This document shows, in pieces, positions 27,235 to 36,340 of a stretch of 64,000 bases of DNA (within the stretch, counting starts at the first letter, position 1; the number at the start of each line of letters is the position of its first letter). A model generated the notes under the pieces. It was not told the DNA's origin, searched no databases, and saw nothing but the letters and a program-made list of their open reading frames with translations. The position numbers and the translations under genes were made by a program. This DNA is from Niallia circulans (GTDB lineage Bacteria; Bacillota; Bacilli; Bacillales; Cytobacillaceae): contig NZ_CP026031.1 in the NCBI RefSeq assembly GCF_003726095.1, positions 3,038,001 through 3,102,000 on the forward strand, written 5' to 3'.

Positions 27235-27550
27235 TGAAAAAGTAATGCGTTTACAATGATATTTTTTTCCATTTGTCTCTGAAATATAAATCCTATTAGT
27301 AGTTATAAAACAAGTAAAATCGTATTGTATTTAATGATGATATTAAATCCTGCCAACCTTCCGTAGCTGAAGGGAGAAGATATTTATTCTTTTCTATAAT
27401 ATTTTAAGGATGTTTCTAATAGTTTGAGTTTGGAAAGCAAATACTTACAATGAAGCCATTAGCAATCAGCTGTTTACGTCATAGGAGTAGTAAAATATAG
27501 GAGAAATTACTGGAAAGATGCTTCCCAGTATGGCAAAGATAAGAGAATTC

Positions 27551-27910
27551 TAGCCGAAATGGGGTTTTATCAGTCAAAATCTGTTGGGTTTTCAGCCAAT
27601 CTTCTTTTTTATCAGCTAAAACTGAGGGCTTTTCAGCCATACTTCTTTTTTATCAGCCAAAGCTAGGGGCTTTTCAGCCAATCTTCTTTTTTATCAGCCA
27701 AAGTTAGGGACATATCAGCCAATCTTCTTTTTTATCAGCCAAAGTTAGGGGCTTTTCAGCCAAACTTCTTTTTTATCAGCCAAAACTGGGGGCTTTTCAG
27801 CCAATCTTCTTTTTTATCAGCCAAAACTGGGGGCTTTTCAGCCAATCTTCTTTTTTTTCAGCCAATCTCACTGGCTTTTCAGCTAAAGTCGAATTTTTTC
27901 AGCCAACATC
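27551..27910. repeat. 41-bp tandem repeat array built of alternating 20/21-bp half units
   Basis: Seventeen copies of a TCAGCCAA-like core (first one TCAGTCAA, plus a degenerate TAGCCGAA at 27551) recur with C positions 27571, 27593, 27613, 27634, 27654, 27675, 27695, 27716, 27736, 27757, 27777, 27798, 27818, 27839, 27859, 27880, 27900. From 27593 on the spacing alternates strictly 20 and 21 bp. One half unit reads TTTTCAGCCAATCTTC, the other TTATCAGCCAAAACTGGGGG. GGCTTTTCAGCC (minus strand GGCTGAAAAGCC) occurs perfectly at 27627, 27668, 27750, 27791 and 27832 and can form a 4-bp hairpin, with a GAAA loop on the minus strand. The unit length is not a multiple of three and every frame has stops. 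It lies between the yhgE terminator and the treP promoter. No gene lies in 27235-28012. Confidence 0.9.
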
Positions 27911-28012
27911 AGTTTCCCTTGAAGCCTTACATAATTAACGTAAACACCTAATAAAGCTGATACCTTTCTTCTTTTACCCTTTTAGGCACTACATTATTCT
28001 TAAAATAAAAGC

Positions 28013-28043
28013 AAAAAAGACTGTTCTATATGTAGAAGCAGTC
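28013..28043 (-). terminator. rho-independent terminator of the YhgE gene
   Basis: On the minus strand GACTG-TTCTA pairs with TAGAA-CAGTC (one bulged C, 4-nt loop CATA), followed by TTTTTT. Confidence 0.82.
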
Positions 28044-28087
28044 CTTCGCTTTCCATTATGGGAGATTCCTTGCCCATGTAGTTACTA

Positions 28088-30748
28088 TTAATGTATAATC
28101 TCGCTTGCTTTTGCCTTTTCTGTCATTTTTCTTGTTCCATTTGCCAATGGCTTTTTTAAAAATAGAGCAATAATCAAAGCAATTACACTAAAGATGATAA
28201 GCATGCTGATTGAAAATAATACTTTTTCCTTTACCATCCCGCCTACGGTTTCTCTTAATAGGTTGATTGCATGTGTAAATGGTAGGTAGGGATTAATTTT
28301 TTGGAAAAAAGGTGGTGCAACTTGAATAGGAAAAGTTCCTCCAGAACCAGATAGCTGCAATACAAGAAAAATAATCGCTAATCCCTTACCTAAGTTGCCA
28401 AAAACAGAAACCAATGTATAAACAATTGTCATAAATACTAAGCTGATAAACATGCTGAACAATACGAATGCAACTGGCTCAGCTACATATGCCTTTAAGA
28501 TAAACATATCTCCCAGTGTCACAATTAAGCTCTGGCATAATCCAATTGTGACAAAGGTTAGCCATCTGCCAAAGTAAATTTGGTTCGGTGTGTAAATTCC
28601 TTCAGGATCTCGAACATCCACGCGTAATAAAGAAATGAGCAGCAAGGCACCAACCCATAAACTCAAGGTTGTATAAAAAGGCGAATTCGCTGATCCATAA
28701 TTAGGAATAGGAAATAACGAATTTTCATTTAATACAATCGGATCAGATATAAAGTCACTTTCTTGTTGTATATCATTTTTCAACAAGGAAATAATTTCTC
28801 CTAAATCATACTCATCTTCAAAATTCCGGATAGAATCTGCCGTTTTAGTCAAGGTCGCTTCTAAATTTGGCAATTCATTTTGTACCATATCTGCCGCTTT
28901 ATGAACAGCCTCTTCCACTCTAGGTAAATCTGTTTTAATAAATGCAGCTACTTTAGAAATATCTTTTTCAGCTGCCGGAAGATCATTACGAACAAAGCTT
29001 GCTGCTGCATGAATCTTCTCTTTTAGACTTGGAAAAGATTTTTGATAAAATTCTGCAGCATCATTAATCCTTGCTAGAACTTTATCCATATTTTTCTGGA
29101 TAAGATTTGTTGTTTCATGAATCTTCTTTTCTATTGTAGGTAGGTCAGAATGAAGCTTTGTTAATTCTTCTTGCGCAAAGGCAAGTGACTCATCCGTATT
29201 TTTTAATATCTCTTCTAGCTTTGGTATATTCGCTTGTGCACTTTCCAAATCATTCATTGCATTTTGAGCCGAATCCTTTATCCCCTCTAAAGCACGATGA
29301 ATAGCTGGCTCTGTTTGCTTGTCATAGCGATTCACTAGAGTAGTACTAAGCTCGATTGCCTCTTGCGACAACGCCAATAAACTGGATGCTTTTTCTTTAT
29401 CCTCTGCCTGTATCGTTTGTAGCAGCTCTTTTTCTTGCTGAAAATTGGTTTGTAATGCCTGTAAGTTTTTAATTTCAGACAAAAGAGCCTCATCCCCATT
29501 TGGAGTTGCACTATTAAGAGTAGTAAATAATGCAATAGAACGTGTTAAACTATCGATACTAGTTTGCACTTGTGCTTGCAAAGCTACTGCATTTGTCTTT
29601 GTTTCCTCTTCAGTTAGATTACCATTTTGAACTAATCCAGCAAATTGATGAACAGCATCAGCCGTTTTTTGATGGAGAAGAAGATTTTGTTTATAAACTG
29701 GTCCCACCGCATCGAGCGCTTCCCCATTTGCATCGATAAACGCCGGCAGTGTATCTGCTAATTGCTTCCCGTTATTTATCCCTTGTTGGATTTTCTCTAA
29801 TGAACCACTTGCTGTTTCCAGAAATGACTGCATGTCTTCTACATTTGATAATGCTTTTGTTACCATTTCACTAATGTCAGCAAAATGAGCATCTAGCTCT
29901 ATCACGCCATCTGCTAGCTTTTGAATCTCTGGCGCCTTTTCCTGTAATACCAGAATGCCTTCTCCAACCTTATCTAGTTCCGGAAGCTTTTCTTCTAATA
30001 ACAGAATATTTTTACTTGCTTCATTAATATCTGGAAAAGCTGCTTCTAATGTTAAGATTTTTTGGGCTTGTTTATTGATTTCAGGCAATTTACCTTCCAG
30101 TGTTACTACTTTTTCTCCTAATTCATTTATTTTCGGAACTTCTTTTTCTAATGCGAAAATTTTCTCTTCTATATTTCTAATCGTCGGTAATTCTTCTTCC
30201 AGCTTAATTCCAGCATCATTAAATACACCCAATACGGATTCACTTACCGTATGAATAAAGTTTTCTTTTACTTGCTGCACAATCGTCGAGGCACCAGTAG
30301 AAGTCATCTTTGGTGCGATTGCGTTTAACTTTTCATTTACGCTATAATCAATTTCTGGCTTTACTTGTTTGTCCTCTAAAATGGTTGCAATCTTGGCAGA
30401 AAAATCATGAGGTATGTACAAGCTTGCATAATACTCTCCTTTTGTAACACCCTCCTTCGCTTTTTCTTTACTTACAAATTCCCAGCCAAGCTTATCATTT
30501 TTCTTTAAGCTTGAAATAATTTCATCGCCAATATTGACGGAGGAATCGCGAATAACTGCTCCATCATCTTCACTTGTTACTGCTATTTTTATCCCACTCG
30601 TATTCGAATATGGATCCCACGAAGCAGCCAAATTAAACCACGCATATAAAGATGGCAGCACCATTAAAGCCACAATGAGAAGTGCAGCAATAGGCGCCTT
30701 AAATATACGAATCCAATCATTTCGGTAAATAGTAAAAACATTCTTCAA
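28088..30748 (-). CDS. YhgE/Pip family ABC-2-like membrane protein
   Basis: An 886-residue protein of the YhgE/Pip (phage infection protein) family. One N-terminal helix (about 14-34) is followed by a large extracellular region of about 620 residues made of repeated coiled-coil segments (repeats such as LEEKLPELDKVGEGILVLQE and PTIEKKIHETTN), then about six C-terminal helices with the ABC-2-type pattern (WVGALLLISLL ... GLCQSLIVTLGD ... GKGLAIIFLVLQLSGSGGTF). Relatives include the phage receptor Pip of Lactococcus and EsaA-like proteins of type VII secretion. The TTG at 30748 is chosen because GAAGGGTGA lies 9 nt before it and it gives the usual MKNVF-like start; GTG at 30757 is the alternative. 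No TetR partner is adjacent, unlike B. subtilis yhgD-yhgE. Confidence 0.85.
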   Translation of the reverse strand: MKNVFTIYRNDWIRIFKAPIAALLIVALMVLPSLYAWFNLAASWDPYSNTSGIKIAVTSEDDGAVIRDSSVNIGDEIISSLKKNDKLGWEFVSKEKAKEGVTKGEYYASLYIPHDFSAKIATILEDKQVKPEIDYSVNEKLNAIAPKMTSTGASTIVQQVKENFIHTVSESVLGVFNDAGIKLEEELPTIRNIEEKIFALEKEVPKINELGEKVVTLEGKLPEINKQAQKILTLEAAFPDINEASKNILLLEEKLPELDKVGEGILVLQEKAPEIQKLADGVIELDAHFADISEMVTKALSNVEDMQSFLETASGSLEKIQQGINNGKQLADTLPAFIDANGEALDAVGPVYKQNLLLHQKTADAVHQFAGLVQNGNLTEEETKTNAVALQAQVQTSIDSLTRSIALFTTLNSATPNGDEALLSEIKNLQALQTNFQQEKELLQTIQAEDKEKASSLLALSQEAIELSTTLVNRYDKQTEPAIHRALEGIKDSAQNAMNDLESAQANIPKLEEILKNTDESLAFAQEELTKLHSDLPTIEKKIHETTNLIQKNMDKVLARINDAAEFYQKSFPSLKEKIHAAASFVRNDLPAAEKDISKVAAFIKTDLPRVEEAVHKAADMVQNELPNLEATLTKTADSIRNFEDEYDLGEIISLLKNDIQQESDFISDPIVLNENSLFPIPNYGSANSPFYTTLSLWVGALLLISLLRVDVRDPEGIYTPNQIYFGRWLTFVTIGLCQSLIVTLGDMFILKAYVAEPVAFVLFSMFISLVFMTIVYTLVSVFGNLGKGLAIIFLVLQLSGSGGTFPIQVAPPFFQKINPYLPFTHAINLLRETVGGMVKEKVLFSISMLIIFSVIALIIALFLKKPLANGTRKMTEKAKASEIIH

Positions 30749-30929
30749 AAAAATCACCCTTCGTTAGTTTATGAAGCCGGATAGAAAAGCATTCAGAGGA
30801 AAGATTTATTTAATCTTAAACAAAAGCTTCCTTCTGCAATCCCTATCATCTTAATAACGGCAGTCACCTAAAATCCATCCTCTTTTTTCTTAGTATATAT
30901 TGGAAAAATCTAATATTTCTCTATGATAC

Positions 30930-30940
30930 CACTTCAAGTG
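30930..30940. promoter_or_regulatory. 11-bp palindrome upstream of the YhgE gene
   Basis: CACTTCAAGTG lies within a GATAC-flanked region about 180 bp upstream of the start. It could be an operator for an unlinked regulator. The rest of 30758-31150 shows nothing recognisable. Confidence 0.3.
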
Positions 30941-31159
30941 ATACAACAAAACATTATGGATAAAGGAATTCATACAAAGTCCAAGTAATCAATACAAAAC
31001 AATCTTCTAAGTAGAAACACTGTAGTACCATTGAATTTTGATTTCTATTCCACCATTTCCGTTTCTCTTTCATGTTCCCACCAAGTTATAAAGCCAATAA
31101 AACTTTGTGTTAAGACCCGTCAGTATGTTCATACTCTTTTAAAGAGTTACTTTATCACA

Positions 31160-31185
31160 TGAAACTTTTGTCCATCATCTTCGTA
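31160..31185 (+). promoter_or_regulatory. ECF sigma-factor promoter (sigma-W type)
   Basis: TGAAAC at 31160-31165, exactly 16 bp, then CGTA at 31182-31185. This equals the B. subtilis sigma-W consensus TGAAAC-N16-CGTA (sigma-M and sigma-X sites overlap in sequence), and the -35 box is followed by the usual T-rich stretch. Transcription would start near 31192, leaving a leader of about 19 nt with the AAGGAGTGA site. Confidence 0.78.
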
Positions 31186-31210
31186 AAATATTAAAAGGAG
31201 TGATTGGGCA

Positions 31211-31474
31211 ATGTTGGAAGTCAAAGTAACAAAAAATGATAACAAGTTACAAATAAAATGGCAGCTATGCACCATTGAAATCCCTTTATCAGATATAACA
31301 GCAGTAGCAAATGATGAAACCTATGCTGGGAAAGAAATAACCGGAATAAGAATTGGTTTCCCTTATGGAAACACTGACAGGGTCCTTATACATACCAAAA
31401 CAGATCATTATATTATTTTTACAAGTAGCGGAAATTTGAAGGACAAGATTACGGATTTAATTAAGGAAGAATAA
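31211..31474 (+). CDS. SunI/YnzG-family protein, bacteriocin-immunity-like
   Basis: An 87-residue protein with the small beta-rich PH-like fold of the SunI/YnzG family (KLQIKWQLCTIEIPLSDI ... TYAGKEITGIRIGFPYGNTD ... VLIHTKTDHYIIFTS). SunI of B. subtilis gives producers immunity to the glycopeptide sublancin and is anchored by an N-terminal membrane segment; this protein has no membrane segment and, like YnzG, is probably cytoplasmic. No sublancin-type biosynthesis genes are nearby, so it is an orphan. The ATG has an AAGGAGTGA site, and the gene stands alone behind a sigma-W-type promoter, pointing to cell-envelope stress defence. Confidence 0.82.
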   Translation: MLEVKVTKNDNKLQIKWQLCTIEIPLSDITAVANDETYAGKEITGIRIGFPYGNTDRVLIHTKTDHYIIFTSSGNLKDKITDLIKEE

Positions 31475-31875
31475 AATTCTTTATCGCCACGATATTGGCT
31501 GACTTGTATTTTTGGATAAAAGCCGTTTACTTGAGGTTAAGAGAAACTATTGATTAAAATATACTACCAGTTTTCGAAGTTAATATTACCTTTCTTAAAA
31601 ATCTTAACCGTACAAGCGGGAGACTTAGTTTTCATCGTTGATGATAGCTGTGGGAGGATACTCCTTGATAAAAAAGATGGCAAGCTAGGCTGGGTATCAA
31701 CAGCATGATTATAACTCAGAGGGACGGTTTTTTTCCGCTTTCCTTTTTTAGTATGTGCTACCAACAATCTTTTAAGGAAAGAGGAGATTTTCTTATTTGA
31801 ACGCGCTATCATTTAATGGTATAGTTTATTTTATTAATAAGACTATACAATAAATATTAAGGATTGAATCTAACT

Positions 31876-31992
31876 ATGCTTGTGATTAACGAACTTCCTA
31901 TTGAGGTAACCAAGATTTATCCGTCAAGTAGCTTTAAAGGGCTGGAAATTTTATTCCGCATAGAAAATCATGATTATCACTTAGAGTACTAA
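31876..31992 (+). CDS. possible 38-residue small protein, unrecognised
   Basis: A short open frame starting MLVINELPIEVTKIY and ending NHDYHLEY, with AAGGA 12 nt before the ATG, which is a weak site. No family is recognised. It lies in the 31475-32150 gap, where another short plus-strand stretch (about 31560-31705) reads like a protein fragment (TVQAGDLVFIVDDSCGRILL) but has no proper start. The gap may hold remnants of decayed genes. Low confidence that it is expressed. Confidence 0.2.
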   Translation: MLVINELPIEVTKIYPSSSFKGLEILFRIENHDYHLEY

Positions 31993-32150
31993 ATTGCTTT
32001 GCTGTTCTCTCTCTACTTTTAATTTCCATTAAATGAAGTGCTTTCGACCGTTCCTTTACAATATAAAGGCTCAAACGTCTAATTCTCATATGTAACTATA
32101 CAATAGCAAGTATTTTTCTTTCTTTATTAAAAGGTGGTGAGCCCATTAAA

Positions 32151-33176
32151 ATGTATGAATTAACACCCAAACAGGCACAAAAAATTGTAAATAAAATGAT
32201 GAAGGATATTCCATATAATATTAATATTATGGATAAAACCGGCATTATCATTGGCAGTGGCAATAAAGAAAGAATCGGCACGCTCCACCATGGTGCAGTT
32301 GCTGCCATCAAACAAAAAAGAATCGTTCCTATTGAAAAGGATGAAGAATTCGTCAAGAAAGGAATTAATCTGCCTATTGAATGGAATGAGTCTATATTAG
32401 GAGTAGTTGGTATTAGCGGCGAGATAAAGGAAACCAGTCCTTTCGGAAAACTAGTTAAATCAACCGTTCTGCTATTAATCGAACAGAGTATTGCTTCGGA
32501 AAAAGAAAATAGGAGAAAGAATGTAAAACAGGAATTTTTCAACTTATTAATAGATCCAAATACTATTTATACAAAAGATTTAATAGACCAAGCATCATCC
32601 TATAATGTTCAGTTAAATAAACCAAGCCAACTAGTCTATATAGAATTTCAGAAAAACGTTGATGAGACTATAGTAAAAGATTTCCCTTTCTTTCAGCCCT
32701 ATCAAAATACACTATGTGTGGTTGTTCAAGAGCCAAACAACATGGAAGAGCTGCGAGATAATCTAGCTAAATATCAAGATATCTTTGTTTCCGTCAGCAA
32801 AATAAATGATAAAATTGCTGAAGGTTTTCTTCAGACAAAATTGGCATTAAAAGTATTAAAAGGATTGTTTCTTCATCAGAAAATCATTTTTTATGCTGAT
32901 TGTGAGTTTATTGCTGACTTATCATATTCTTTGCAAAAAATAAAAAAAACAGCGCTTCAATCAGACTTGTTGGAAACAAATGATGAACTTATCAAGACAC
33001 TCCAAGCTTACCTTAACTGTAATATGAATATGAATGAAACAGCCAGCCAGCTGATTGTGCATAGAAATACATTAAATTATCGATTAAATCGAATTTATAA
33101 AATTACAGGGAAAGATCCTAAAAATATATTGGATCTTTTAGAACTAATCTTTATGTTAATTAGTCGTATCAAATGA
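32151..33176 (+). CDS. CdaR-family sugar-diacid regulator
   Basis: A 341-residue activator of the CdaR/SdaR family. The N-terminal diacid-recognition domain (about 1-135) has YELTPKQAQKIVNKMMKDIP and NINIMDKTGIIIGSG. The C-terminal PucR-type helix-turn-helix (about 285-340) has LNCNMNMNETASQLIVHRNT and LNYRLNRIYKITG. Such regulators respond to glycerate, glucarate or galactarate. The gene converges on a glycerate kinase and GntP permease operon, the usual partners, so glycerate is the likely effector. The ATG lies about 10 nt after AAGGTGGTGA. A 33178-33208 hairpin with a 7-bp stem follows but has no T run. Confidence 0.88.
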   Translation: MYELTPKQAQKIVNKMMKDIPYNINIMDKTGIIIGSGNKERIGTLHHGAVAAIKQKRIVPIEKDEEFVKKGINLPIEWNESILGVVGISGEIKETSPFGKLVKSTVLLLIEQSIASEKENRRKNVKQEFFNLLIDPNTIYTKDLIDQASSYNVQLNKPSQLVYIEFQKNVDETIVKDFPFFQPYQNTLCVVVQEPNNMEELRDNLAKYQDIFVSVSKINDKIAEGFLQTKLALKVLKGLFLHQKIIFYADCEFIADLSYSLQKIKKTALQSDLLETNDELIKTLQAYLNCNMNMNETASQLIVHRNTLNYRLNRIYKITGKDPKNILDLLELIFMLISRIK

Positions 33177-33177
33177 A

Positions 33178-33208
33178 GAAGCTGCTCCTAAGTCAAAGGA
33201 ACAGCTTC
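33178..33208. terminator. hairpin between convergent cdaR and glycerate kinase genes
   Basis: GAAGCTG and CAGCTTC form a 7-bp stem extended inward by three more pairs after a mismatch. Neither side has a T run, so termination would be weak or assisted. Confidence 0.4.
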
Positions 33209-33233
33209 CACAAAAAACATGACATCAGCAAGG

Positions 33234-34370
33234 CTATTTTAATAGTCTCGCAATACTTTCTGCCGTTCTTGCAACATTTTCTTTTCCTTGAGCCAGCAAA
33301 GTGTCAATCGAATCTGCTCCAGGGACAATCCCAAAAATAGCATCGAAACCTTCTTCGTACAAAACTTCCACATCCTGACCAATACACCCTGCCAGTGCGA
33401 TTACTTTAATGTCACGGTTCACACTTTTAGCCGCTTGTGAAACTCCATATGGGGCTTTGCCAAACTTTGTTTGAAAATCAATGCCGCCTTCTCCTGTAAA
33501 ACAATAATCTACTGCTTTTAACTTTTCCTTTAAATTGGTATATTCAATTACGATATCTATTCCTTTCTTCATCGTTGAATGAGTGAAAGCAAGTAAACCT
33601 GCCCCAAGGCCACCTGCAGCGCCTGCACCAGGTGTATCTACTATATCGATTCTAAGATACTCTTTCACCTTGTTAGCGTAGTGACGTAGGTTTCTATCTA
33701 AAATTTGGACCATCTCTGGAGTAGCACCCTTTTGGGGACCAAAGACAACCGATGCTCCATTTTCTCCACACAATGGGTTTGTGACATCCGATGCCACCAA
33801 TATATGCACATTTTTCAACTGTGGGTTAACATGAGAACAATCAATTGTATTAAGTTCATTTAAATAACCGCCGCCAAACAACAATTCATTTCCATCTTTA
33901 TCTAAAAATTTATAGCCAAGCGCAGCGGCCATACCCGTTCCGCCATCATTTGTTGCGCTCCCGCCAATCCCCAATATAATATCTGTAATGCCTTGCTCTA
34001 TACATTCCCTTATTAATTCCCCTGTTCCAAAAGTTGTGGTAATAAGGGGATTTTTTGTTTCTTTGTTAACATGATGGATTCCGCTTGCAGATGCCATTTC
34101 AATGACAGCAGTCTTACCGTCTCCTAAAATACCATACTGTGCTAAAACTGGTGTATGAAGGGGTCCTGTAACTTCCTTTATAACTAGTGTACCGCCTGTA
34201 GCGTCTACTAGTGATTGAACCGTCCCCTCTCCGCCATCTGCCATTGGAACATGGATACATTCTGCATCAGGGATTGCTCTTTTTATCCCTGCTTCCATAG
34301 CAACACATACTTCTTTTGCTGTCATACTTTCTTTAAATGAATCAGGAGCTAATAAAAATGTTTTCCCCAT
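33234..34370 (-). CDS. glxK: glycerate kinase
   Basis: A 378-residue type 2 glycerate kinase (GarK/GlxK family) that phosphorylates D-glycerate with ATP, giving 2-phosphoglycerate for glycolysis. It shows the family start FLLAPDSFKESMTAKEV, the nucleotide/substrate segments VPMADGGEGTVQSLVDATGG and LGIGGSATNDGGTGMA, and PGAGAAGGLGAGLLAF. The ATG at 34370 has AGAGGTGG 5 nt upstream; the in-frame GTG at 34379 overlaps that site and is rejected. It is 15 bp behind the GntP permease gene, forming one uptake and phosphorylation operon. Confidence 0.92.
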   Translation of the reverse strand: MGKTFLLAPDSFKESMTAKEVCVAMEAGIKRAIPDAECIHVPMADGGEGTVQSLVDATGGTLVIKEVTGPLHTPVLAQYGILGDGKTAVIEMASASGIHHVNKETKNPLITTTFGTGELIRECIEQGITDIILGIGGSATNDGGTGMAAALGYKFLDKDGNELLFGGGYLNELNTIDCSHVNPQLKNVHILVASDVTNPLCGENGASVVFGPQKGATPEMVQILDRNLRHYANKVKEYLRIDIVDTPGAGAAGGLGAGLLAFTHSTMKKGIDIVIEYTNLKEKLKAVDYCFTGEGGIDFQTKFGKAPYGVSQAAKSVNRDIKVIALAGCIGQDVEVLYEEGFDAIFGIVPGADSIDTLLAQGKENVARTAESIARLLK

Positions 34371-34385
34371 TGCTTCCACCTCTTT

Positions 34386-35687
34386 TTATAAAATAAATCC
34401 GTATAGGATAATTGCTACAATAGTCATGGTTAAGCCAACAATACTTTCATAACCTGCCACTTTCATTCTGTCTGCCATACTCATATTCATAGCGTTGCGA
34501 GTAACATGAAAATAAGTTCCATGTGGTAAGTGGTCAATCACCGTAGCGCCAGTATGTGTCATCACTGCTGCAGCTATAGGTGCTACGCCAGTATTCAAGA
34601 TTGCTTCTGAGAATGAACCAGTTGCCAAAATAACCCCTGTTGAAGTAGATGCTGTAGCGGCTGCCATTAAAGTTCCTGCAATTGGAGCAAGGAATGTGCC
34701 AGAAATGCCAGATGATTCTACTAAGGCAACTACTTGTGAAGGCAAGTCTGAAGCAGTAATCAATCCACCAATAGCACCTGCACCAATAATAATTAAAATG
34801 GTTGGTGTCATTCTATTTAAGCCAGCTGTACAATAATCCAGCAGCTTTTCTTTTTTCCCTAACGCCAGCGTACCGACAACTGCCGCAAAAGGCAAAATAA
34901 ACAAGGAGTCAATGTTCAATTTTGTAAGTACATCTATTCCAAGCAATGCTCCTATTGGACTAATCATCAATAGAACAATAGCAATAATTGGTGTTATTAA
35001 AGCTTTAGATAAAGACGGCAGATTGGAGGTGTTTGCATTTTCAAGTTCTTCTGCCTCCTTATCTGTCACTTTCGTTCCTTTATACTTAATTAGCGATGCA
35101 AGGACTACTGTGACAATTACACCAAAAATAGCTGGAATTAGTCCCCCTATCATTACCTGATTAACATGAAGCTCAAATCCGCCTGCAGCAGCAATTGTAT
35201 TAGGATTTGGAGATATAATATTTCCTGCTTTTCCTCCTCCGGATAAAGCGACTAAGACGGCAATCTTAGAATAACCCATTTTGTTTGCCACAGACAGAGC
35301 AATTGGTGCAACAATTAATACCGCTACGGGAATGAATACTCCTACTGCTGTAATAATCATCGTTGCTAATGCTAAAGATAACATCGCCTTTGTCCCACCG
35401 AGTTTATCAACAATAAACTTGGCAATTGTTTCTGCTGCCCCAGATTCCATCATGACACCAGCAAAAACCCCTGCAGCAATAATACGGATAACTGTTCCTT
35501 GAACACTTTGTGTCCCTGACACTAAAATCGTAATTGTCTCTGAAAAATTAGCACCACCAATAAATGCTCCAACAATCGCCCCCAAAATAAGGGAATAAGT
35601 TGGGGCTAACTTAAACAAAATTAAAATGATTGCCAGCGCCAAACCACATAAAGCTCCAATCCAACTAATTTCTAACCCAGCTGCCAT
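34386..35687 (-). CDS. GntP-family sugar-acid permease
   Basis: A 433-residue proton symporter of the GntP family with about 12 hydrophobic segments and family patterns GGGKAGNIISPNPNTIAAAGGF and GATVIDHLPHGTYF. Known members carry gluconate, glycerate or related sugar acids. Placed first in an operon with glycerate kinase and facing a CdaR regulator, it most likely imports D-glycerate. An AGGAGG site precedes the ATG. A strong cre-like sequence lies about 150 bp upstream. Confidence 0.9.
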   Translation of the reverse strand: MAAGLEISWIGALCGLALAIILILFKLAPTYSLILGAIVGAFIGGANFSETITILVSGTQSVQGTVIRIIAAGVFAGVMMESGAAETIAKFIVDKLGGTKAMLSLALATMIITAVGVFIPVAVLIVAPIALSVANKMGYSKIAVLVALSGGGKAGNIISPNPNTIAAAGGFELHVNQVMIGGLIPAIFGVIVTVVLASLIKYKGTKVTDKEAEELENANTSNLPSLSKALITPIIAIVLLMISPIGALLGIDVLTKLNIDSLFILPFAAVVGTLALGKKEKLLDYCTAGLNRMTPTILIIIGAGAIGGLITASDLPSQVVALVESSGISGTFLAPIAGTLMAAATASTSTGVILATGSFSEAILNTGVAPIAAAVMTHTGATVIDHLPHGTYFHVTRNAMNMSMADRMKVAGYESIVGLTMTIVAIILYGFIL

Positions 35688-35832
35688 AAATAATCCTCCT
35701 AATCTATTAATCTTGACAATAACGGTCTATTACATTCGAATCTCTCCAAAAATCATCCTTTGTTCTGCCCTTGTTTGGTAATATTACTAAAATTGGTGTA
35801 TACCCCTTATAAACCAATTGCAAATAGAACCG

Positions 35833-35850
35833 TTTGAATACGGTTTCATT
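35833..35850 (+). promoter_or_regulatory. cre-like CcpA site upstream of the gntP-like operon
   Basis: TTTGAATACGGTTTCATT fits the cre consensus with one mismatch (AT for AA). It overlaps a longer dyad, AACCGT and ACGGTT at 35828-35845, which could be a CdaR or other operator. Apart from this, the long gap 35688-36340 shows only AT-rich DNA. Confidence 0.6.
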
Positions 35851-36340
35851 TTATTGTATTGTAAGCCCTTTAACAATTGATAAACCAACCAAATTTCCTT
35901 GTTCATTTGCACAAAAACTAAGTTAAAAATATATAAACAGTTTCTTTATCACCCTTATAAAAAGAAGAATTTTCTTCATGCAACATTACAATCTATCATG
36001 ACTACTCGCTCGCTTACACTAAAATAATGTCAAAAAATCTTCCCTCCTACTAGAAAAATAAAAGAGAATATACTAAAGTTAGGAATATATAAAATTTTAT
36101 CAATATTAAAATCATTCTTCCTTTAAGCGGTTCCTGCTATGATGCTCTATAGAGAAACTGAAGAACACATTTCATAAACCTCTCCATAGTTCGTTTTTTA
36201 CCATATTATTTCCTCTACAAACGACAAATTTATATTTTTTTTGCCAAAATCCGCACATTCTATTGAATTATTTAAAAATGATATGTATAATAACCAATAT
36301 CAATAAGTTTGGCAGGTGATTTATCATCGATGCAAATGAA

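Noticed and set aside
27551..27910. CRISPR array
   Set aside because: The units are contiguous tandem copies with no unique spacers, and no cas genes are nearby.
31560..31705. Plus-strand fragment reading ILTVQAGDLVFIVDDSCG, possibly AbrB-like
   Set aside because: No credible start or ribosome binding site and too short; could be a gene relic but cannot be supported.
31564..31812. 82-codon minus-strand open frame
   Set aside because: No ribosome binding site and a low-complexity basic product; no recognised family.
32096..32542. 148-codon minus-strand frame over the start of the cdaR-like gene
   Set aside because: Shadow of the CdaR coding sequence, whose domain motifs are clear on the plus strand.
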